Assembly: GCA_030610965.1 (NCBI GenBank)
Contig: JAUWQU010000070.1
Coordinates: 1-9,785 of the forward strand
Length of the DNA stretch: 9,785 nt
Direction: 5' to 3'
Source of the DNA: Phycisphaerae bacterium
Lineage (GTDB): Bacteria; Planctomycetota; Phycisphaerae; SM23-33
Both the position numbers and the translations under genes were made by a program. Shown here one piece after another: positions 5,952-9,785 of the stretch (positions are counted from its first letter, which is position 1; the number at the start of each line of letters is the position of its first letter). Below the pieces are notes generated by a model. It was given only the letters and a program-made list of their open reading frames with translations. It did no database searches and was not told where the DNA came from.

Positions 5952-7268
5952 ATGTTAATTGACTTCAAGATCAAGAACTTCCGATCCATCAAAGAGGAAC
6001 AGACGTTGAGCCTTGTCGCAGGCGCAACCGGCAAGGATCAGACCCGCCCTGACAGTCTAGTCGAATGGGAAGGTTTCAAACTAGCCAAGACTGCTGCCCT
6101 GTTTGGCGCAAACGCCTCTGGGAAGAGCAACATCGTTCGTGCATTTCGGTTCATGAAATCATTCGTCAGCAGATCAGCGACACGAATGAATCTCGGAGAT
6201 CGAATTCGAGAAGCCATTCCGTTTCGGCTGGACATCGAGTCTCCTGGTATGCCCTCGTCGCTTGAGATAACCCTTCTCCTGAACGGTACGCAATACGTCT
6301 ATGGCTTCTCTGCCACCGCCGAGCGCGTCCTGGACGAATCGTTGCGCGTCAGGCCGGCGGGAGGCAGGATGACCACGTGGCTTTCAAGGCATGTCACGCC
6401 TCACGGCCAAGACTGGCAGATCAGTGGGCCCCTCAGGAAGGACGAGACGTTGCTGCGTGATAAGACACGAGACAATGGGCTTGCCCTTTCGCGTGGCGCA
6501 GAGTTGAACATATCGGACCTCTCGGAGCTGTTCCTCTGGTTCCGGAAAGACTTCTTGGTTTACGACCTATCAGTTCCTCCTATGGTGCTCGCGGAAGGGA
6601 CGGCTGTGCGTGTTGGCGAAGACAAGAACTTCAGGGCCCGAGTATTGCAGTTGCTCCGAGACGCGGACCTTGGCATCAGTTCTATCGAGGTCTCAGAGGA
6701 GCCTGCTCTCGTCATACCCAAAGATGCTCCTGAAGACCTGAGGAAAGTGCTCAATGCGTTCAAGGACATGGCTGGCGACGACGATATCAAACGTCATCCG
6801 GTGACGACATACCACCGTGTTGCGGGTGCGGATAGGCCTGTCGCATTCAGGCTCGCAGAGGACGAGTCAAATGGCACACAACGATTCTTCGCTCTTGCAG
6901 GCCCAATTCTCGATGCCTTGGATCGTGGGCAGTTATTGGTTCTTGATGAGTTTGAATGCAGTATGCATCCTTTGTTGTCAAGAAAACTGGTGGAACTGTT
7001 CCAAAGCGCCAGCGCGAATAAGAAGGGGGCACAACTAGTCTTCGCAACCCATGATACTAGTCTGATGTCTCAGAAACTGATGAGGCGAGACCAAATCTGG
7101 TTCACAGATAAGAGCCAAGCCGGCGCGACGGAGTTATTCTCCCTATACGATTTCACCGATAGGCCCCGTGCGGCGTCAGCTTTCGAACGAAACTACTTCG
7201 CCGGTCGATTTGGCGCGGTACCACGATTTGGGAGATCCCTTGAGGATTTGGAGATGGGGGACAGGTGA
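5952..7268 (+). CDS. rloA: RloA-type AAA15 family ATPase (phage-defence partner of RloB)
   Basis: This 438-residue cytoplasmic ATPase has the full set of ABC/SMC-like motifs. They are the N-terminal FKIKNFRSI (5-13), Walker A GANASGKS (52-59), a signature-like ESNGTQR (305-311), Walker B LLVLDEF (328-334) with D332/E333, and an H-switch ATHD (365-368). The C-terminal FERNYFAGRFGAVPRFG (411-427) is typical of RloA. The length is normal and I see no frameshift. Its stop overlaps the start of rloB (TGATG), so the two are translationally coupled and very probably form one complex. RloA/RloB were first named as restriction-linked ORFs, and AbiLi/AbiLii of lactococcal abortive infection are the same kind of pair. 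In PARIS an AAA15 ATPase likewise senses phage products and controls a TOPRIM effector. By analogy this ATPase would sense infection and gate RloB, which is an inference. GC content is lower than in the flanking genes, a sign of transfer. Confidence 0.9.
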   Translation: MLIDFKIKNFRSIKEEQTLSLVAGATGKDQTRPDSLVEWEGFKLAKTAALFGANASGKSNIVRAFRFMKSFVSRSATRMNLGDRIREAIPFRLDIESPGMPSSLEITLLLNGTQYVYGFSATAERVLDESLRVRPAGGRMTTWLSRHVTPHGQDWQISGPLRKDETLLRDKTRDNGLALSRGAELNISDLSELFLWFRKDFLVYDLSVPPMVLAEGTAVRVGEDKNFRARVLQLLRDADLGISSIEVSEEPALVIPKDAPEDLRKVLNAFKDMAGDDDIKRHPVTTYHRVAGADRPVAFRLAEDESNGTQRFFALAGPILDALDRGQLLVLDEFECSMHPLLSRKLVELFQSASANKKGAQLVFATHDTSLMSQKLMRRDQIWFTDKSQAGATELFSLYDFTDRPRAASAFERNYFAGRFGAVPRFGRSLEDLEMGDR

Positions 7269-7930
7269 TGAGCAAACGTGATAACGACTTCCCTCGCCGA
7301 AGACGCCTTGGCCGGAAAAAGAAGCGAACGATCCTCATCGTCGGCGAGGGAAGAGAGACGGAGCCAAATTACTTCCACGGTCTGAAGTTGGTTCAAACCG
7401 TACGTGACCGCTATGCTGCAACAATCAAGAGGGGCGATGGTGGATCAAGGGTCCAGATAGTAAGGGAGGCTGTCAATAGAAAACGGGACTGCGGGCAGGA
7501 GTATGATGAGGCTTGGTGCGTCTTCGACACGGAATCTTTGCAGTCTGCCGAGGCTGTCAAAGACTACCAAGACGCAATCGCCTTGGCAAAGCAGAACGGA
7601 ATCAGGGCAGCTGTGTCAAATCCCTCGTTCGAGGTATGGCTCTTGGCTCATTTCACCCGGTCCTCAAGGCAGTTTCTGAATGGCGATGCCGTGATCGTTG
7701 AATTGAACAAGGCTTGGCGTGGGTCCTTTCATCGTGACTACGACAAGAGTGATGCTGATGTCTATGCGAAGCTGGACCACCTGACGGATGTGGCGATCAA
7801 GAACGCCAGGTCTGTACGTGAGAAAGATCACCATGGCAAAGCCGATATTGCCGAATGCAATTCTGCAACCGAAGTGCATGTCCTTGTTGAAAGACTTCTG
7901 AGGGGCGACGACGCGCAGGCCAGTGCGTGA
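7268..7930 (+). CDS. rloB: RloB-type protein (TOPRIM-like effector candidate)
   Basis: The product has 220 residues from ATG 7268, which is chosen because GGGGGA (7256-7261) stands 6 bases before it. The in-frame GTG at 7265 would add only one residue. After a very basic N-terminus (about 4-20, Arg/Lys-rich) come the RloB hallmarks: ILIVGEGRETEPNYF (22-36) with E27 and E32, WCVFDTES (83-90) with D87 and E89, and SNPSFEVWLLAHF (117-129). The first Glu and the D-x-E pair are where a TOPRIM-type metal site would lie, so a nuclease role is plausible but not shown. The gene overlaps rloA by one base and is followed after 199 bases by a strong terminator. No DNA methylase or restriction subunit is next to the pair. 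Toxicity upon phage infection, as in AbiL-type systems, is an inference from the family. Confidence 0.88.
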   Translation: MSKRDNDFPRRRRLGRKKKRTILIVGEGRETEPNYFHGLKLVQTVRDRYAATIKRGDGGSRVQIVREAVNRKRDCGQEYDEAWCVFDTESLQSAEAVKDYQDAIALAKQNGIRAAVSNPSFEVWLLAHFTRSSRQFLNGDAVIVELNKAWRGSFHRDYDKSDADVYAKLDHLTDVAIKNARSVREKDHHGKADIAECNSATEVHVLVERLLRGDDAQASA

Positions 7931-7944
7931 AGAAAGACCACTTA

Positions 7945-7970
7945 CCCCCCGGGGCGCCCCCCCCTCCCCC
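7945..7970 (-). other. G-tract cluster on the minus strand (possible G-quadruplex)
   Basis: C runs of 6 (7945-7950), 8 (7957-7964) and 5 (7966-7970) on the plus strand make matching G tracts on the minus strand, with GGGGCGCCCC (7951-7960) inside. The G tracts are long enough for a quadruplex, but the intervening C block could instead pair with them as a hairpin. Confidence 0.3.
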
Positions 7971-8002
7971 GAGGTTGAGGCCCTTGTTCGCGCCTTGGCG
8001 GG

Positions 8003-8019
8003 GTCCGCTTTGAGCGGAC
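8003..8019 (+). repeat. Perfect 7-bp hairpin
   Basis: GTCCGCT (8003-8009) and AGCGGAC (8013-8019) pair perfectly around a TTG loop in the rloB 3' trailer. No T tract follows. It may stabilise the 3' end of the rloA/rloB transcript ahead of the terminator at 8129-8154. Confidence 0.4.
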
Positions 8020-8128
8020 GGCGCGCTCGCAGCACCACTGGCCTGCCGGCCCTTTGTGGCGTCCGGCGGCATGCCCGGCTGCCCGGCACCGGGATGGGCT
8101 GTCGTAAGCATTGGTTCCAAAATGCGTT

Positions 8129-8154
8129 GAGGCGCGGGGGCGCCTCGGTTTTTT
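8129..8154 (+). terminator. Rho-independent terminator of the rloA/rloB transcript
   Basis: GAGGCGC (8129-8135) and GCGCCTC (8140-8146) form a perfect 7-bp GC-rich stem with a GGGG loop, followed by GG and six T residues (8149-8154). It lies about 200 bases after the rloB stop and is the only clear plus-strand terminator in the window. It separates the defence cassette from hoxF. Confidence 0.8.
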
Positions 8155-8263
8155 GGCCTCTTGGCGGCAACGGGGCGTGAGGGGCTGTCGCGGAATTCTG
8201 CGGAAAAAGCCCGAATTCTTCTCCCATTTGTGAGAATGCGTTGTATTATGGTGTGGTCGGATT

Positions 8264-8279
8264 AGTGAAAAAAATCACA
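8264..8279. promoter_or_regulatory. CRP/FNR-family-like palindrome upstream of hoxF
   Basis: AGTGA (8264-8268), six A residues, TCACA (8275-8279) matches the TGTGA-N6-TCACA pattern recognised by CRP-type regulators at 9 of 10 positions. It is in an AT-rich patch between the terminator and hoxF, about 305 bases ahead of the start codon. Control of a hydrogenase-type operon by a CRP/FNR-family protein would make sense, but the distance is long and no promoter is fixed near it. Confidence 0.35.
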
Positions 8280-8573
8280 ATGCAATACTGGGCGTCGGTC
8301 CAGAGGTCGAACTCGCAGTTTCCCGCCATCGTATTTGGTGGTCCGTTGGAATCGCGACGCTCCGACGTGTGTCGAGTTTATCGCGTCCGGGCGGTTTCTT
8401 CAACGGGCTGTTTCCCTGGGTCGATAATAGGGCTTTGTTCGCGTATCGCTTTTGCCGGGCTGTGCGGCAGCGGTATCATAGGGCGGCCGGGCTGACAGGC
8501 ACGGCGCGTTTGGCTCTTCTTGCTGAAGGGCCGAGGCATTTTGTTGATAATTGTCGAAAGACGTTTGAACGTC

Positions 8574-8578
8574 GAGGA
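8574..8578 (+). promoter_or_regulatory. Ribosome binding site of hoxF
   Basis: GAGGA stands 6 bases before ATG 8585 and supports that start. The resulting N-terminus matches the beginning of the NuoE-like domain in HoxF proteins. Confidence 0.6.
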
Positions 8579-8584
8579 ATCGTA

Positions 8585-9785
8585 ATGAGCGAGAATCTCG
8601 AAAAGGCAGTCCGGGACATCTGTCAGGCCTGCGGCGACGACCGCGGGCGGATGATGGACATCGTTCGGGGCGTGCAGGACAGGTTCGGGCAGGTTTCCTG
8701 CGAGGCGCTGGATCTGATCGCCGCACAGGTAGGCGCCCGCCGCGTGGAGGTCGAGAGCGTCGTGTCGTTCTACACCTTTCTGTCCGAGCAGCCCAAGGGC
8801 AAGTTCGTCATCCGGGTCAGCAACTGCGCGGGGTGCATGATGAGCGGGGCCGACCGCGTCGCCAAGAGCTTCGCCGAGGCACTGGGCATCTCCATGGGCG
8901 AGACGACGCCCGACGGGCGGATCACCCTGGAATGGACGGCCTGCATGGGCATGTGCGATCAGGGCCCGGTCGTCCTGGTCAATGGCCAGGTAATGACATA
9001 CCTCGGCACGGACCGCGCCAAGGGGATCGTCGAGGTCCTCAAGGCCCATGGCGAGCCGGCATCGTCGAGCCTGCCCCACAAGTTCGGCGACGGCAACAAC
9101 GCCAGCGACCTCATTCGCTCGGCCGTGCATAATAACATCCGCAAGGAAGGCCCCGTCATCTTCGCACCGGTAACGGTTGGGGCGGCCCTTCACAAGGCGT
9201 TGTCGATGACTCCGCAGGAGGTAATTCGCGAGGTCAAGACGGCTCGTCTTCGCGGGCGCGGCGGGGCGGGCTTCCCGACGGGCATGAAGTGGGATTTCAC
9301 GCGTGCAGCCGACGGCAAGGACAAGGTCATCATCTGCAACGCCGACGAGGGCGAGCCCGGCACGTTCAAGGATCGCGTGATCCTCACCGAGCGGGCGGAC
9401 TTGATGTTCGAGGGCATGACCATCGGCGGCTACGCCATCGGCGCCAGCGAGGGCATCCTTTATCTTCGTGGCGAGTATGCGTATCTCCAGGCGTACCTCG
9501 ATAGCGTCCTGGCCTCCCGGCGAGAGGCGCATCTGCTGGGCAAGAGCGTCGGCGGCAAGGAAGGCTTCGACTTCGACATCCGCATCCAGATGGGCGCGGG
9601 GGCGTACATCTGCGGCGAGGAGACGGCCCTGATAAACTCCTGCGAGGGCCAGCGGGGCGACCCCAAGACCCGTCCGCCGTTCCCGGCCCAGCGGGGCTCC
9701 CAGGACCGGCCGCCGAGCGTCAACAACGTCGAGCCTTTCTGCTGCGTCACGCGGATCATCGAGCACGGCTCGGGCTGGTTCCCCG
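8585..9785 (+). CDS. hoxF: HoxF-like NuoE-NuoF fusion, diaphorase subunit of NAD-reducing hydrogenase (cut by right edge)
   Basis: The first 400 codons are visible. Residues 1-155 are a NuoE-like thioredoxin-fold [2Fe-2S] domain with Cys at 81, 84, 120 and 124. From about 165 a NuoF-like domain begins, with GRGGAGFPTG (224-233) and CNADEGEPGTFKDR (251-264) for FMN and NADH binding, and GAGAYICGEETALI (337-350) followed by SCEG (352-355). The [4Fe-4S] part lies beyond the edge. The fusion order and stretches such as RIQMGAGAYICG, SCEG and PPFP match HoxF of soluble NAD-reducing [NiFe] hydrogenases as I remember the Ralstonia protein. The reaction would be electron exchange between NAD(H) and an iron-sulfur chain leading to the hydrogenase. 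Related diaphorases of bifurcating hydrogenases or NAD-dependent formate dehydrogenases are alternatives, and the downstream partners that would decide are not visible. Oddly, the first ligand position of the NuoE cluster is Ser79, with a Cys two residues later. The upstream leader is long and may be regulated. Confidence 0.85.
   Translation, partial: MSENLEKAVRDICQACGDDRGRMMDIVRGVQDRFGQVSCEALDLIAAQVGARRVEVESVVSFYTFLSEQPKGKFVIRVSNCAGCMMSGADRVAKSFAEALGISMGETTPDGRITLEWTACMGMCDQGPVVLVNGQVMTYLGTDRAKGIVEVLKAHGEPASSSLPHKFGDGNNASDLIRSAVHNNIRKEGPVIFAPVTVGAALHKALSMTPQEVIREVKTARLRGRGGAGFPTGMKWDFTRAADGKDKVIICNADEGEPGTFKDRVILTERADLMFEGMTIGGYAIGASEGILYLRGEYAYLQAYLDSVLASRREAHLLGKSVGGKEGFDFDIRIQMGAGAYICGEETALINSCEGQRGDPKTRPPFPAQRGSQDRPPSVNNVEPFCCVTRIIEHGSGWFP

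Larger units (their letters stand above)
7931..8584. other. Long intergenic region between rloB and hoxF
   Basis: The 654-base gap contains, in order, C-rich runs (7945-7970), a hairpin (8003-8019), further GC-rich self-complementary stretches, the intrinsic terminator (8129-8154), two GAATTC palindromes 20 bases apart (8193-8198, 8213-8218), an AT-rich segment with a CRP/FNR-like palindrome (8264-8279), and the hoxF ribosome binding site. I see no convincing gene in it. A firm -35/-10 pair for hoxF could not be found by eye. Confidence 0.5.

Noticed and set aside
5952..7930. PARIS (AriA/AriB) assignment of the defence pair
   Set aside because: The plan is similar, but the second protein has RloB motifs rather than the DUF4435 pattern of AriB, so AbiL/RloAB is the closer label.
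7923..8180. Plus-strand 85-codon frame after rloB
   Set aside because: It overlaps the rloB end, lacks a Shine-Dalgarno and runs through hairpins and the terminator; composition is Arg/Gly-rich noise.
8228..8249. TTGTGA with TATTAT as a promoter for hoxF
   Set aside because: The spacer is only 10 bases and the -35 match is poor.
8378..9766. Minus-strand 462-codon frame opposite hoxF
   Set aside because: Antisense of the NuoE-NuoF fusion, whose cofactor motifs are unmistakable. The frame also extends through the intergenic region.
1..9785. CRISPR array, tRNA, rRNA or insertion sequence
   Set aside because: No regularly spaced direct repeats, no cloverleaf or rRNA stretches and no transposase motifs were seen on either strand.

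Overview
The window is a GC-rich bacterial accessory region. Sampled 60-base lines in the flanking genes run from about 60 to 75 percent GC. Several traits fit a PVC-superphylum bacterium such as a Planctomycetota/Phycisphaerae member: a large secreted alpha-glucuronidase-like hydrolase, a DUF2961 (GH172-type) protein, abundant lipoproteins, and sparse monodirectional gene clusters separated by structured intergenic DNA. This placement is an inference; no rRNA or other marker gene is present.

Left part (1-4918), minus strand. Four genes all read leftward: a 758-residue exported glycoside-hydrolase-like protein (2642-4918), a 202-residue coiled-coil lipoprotein (1850-2458), a DUF2961/GH172-type protein (451-1428), and the first 130 codons of another lipoprotein running off the left edge (1-391). 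The two hydrolase-like genes suggest polysaccharide or glycoside breakdown at the cell surface or in the periplasm. The spacing between genes (59, 421 and 183 bases) does not show a tightly coupled operon. The 421-base gap 1429-1849 holds three successive inverted repeats, the largest a 64-base nested palindrome, and a short plus-strand fragment with coding-like codon use that may be the tail of a lost gene.

Middle part (4919-8154), plus strand. An unrecognised 136-residue protein (5232-5642) comes first. It is followed by a translationally coupled two-gene cassette: an RloA-type AAA15/ABC-like ATPase (5952-7268) and an RloB-type TOPRIM-like protein (7268-7930). This is the arrangement of the AbiL-type (AbiLi/AbiLii) phage-defence systems and resembles PARIS (AriA/AriB) in plan. 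The cassette has its own consensus -10 box, with a 17-base perfect-armed palindrome and an upstream half-site next to it, which looks like a dedicated operator. Its base composition is lower in GC than its neighbours, and a strong intrinsic terminator follows it (8129-8154). Together these mark it as a self-contained, probably transferred defence unit with no restriction-modification genes visible beside it.

Right part (8155-9785), plus strand. A long leader region contains a CRP/FNR-family-like palindrome about 305 bases upstream of a fused NuoE-NuoF protein most similar to HoxF, the diaphorase subunit of NAD-reducing [NiFe] hydrogenases. The gene is cut by the right edge after 400 codons. 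Its N-terminal [2Fe-2S] domain has an unusual cysteine arrangement (Ser at the first ligand position and a Cys two residues later).

The three parts do not obviously cooperate: carbohydrate breakdown, phage defence and hydrogen/NADH metabolism sit side by side. The most interesting unit is the regulated RloA/RloB cassette.
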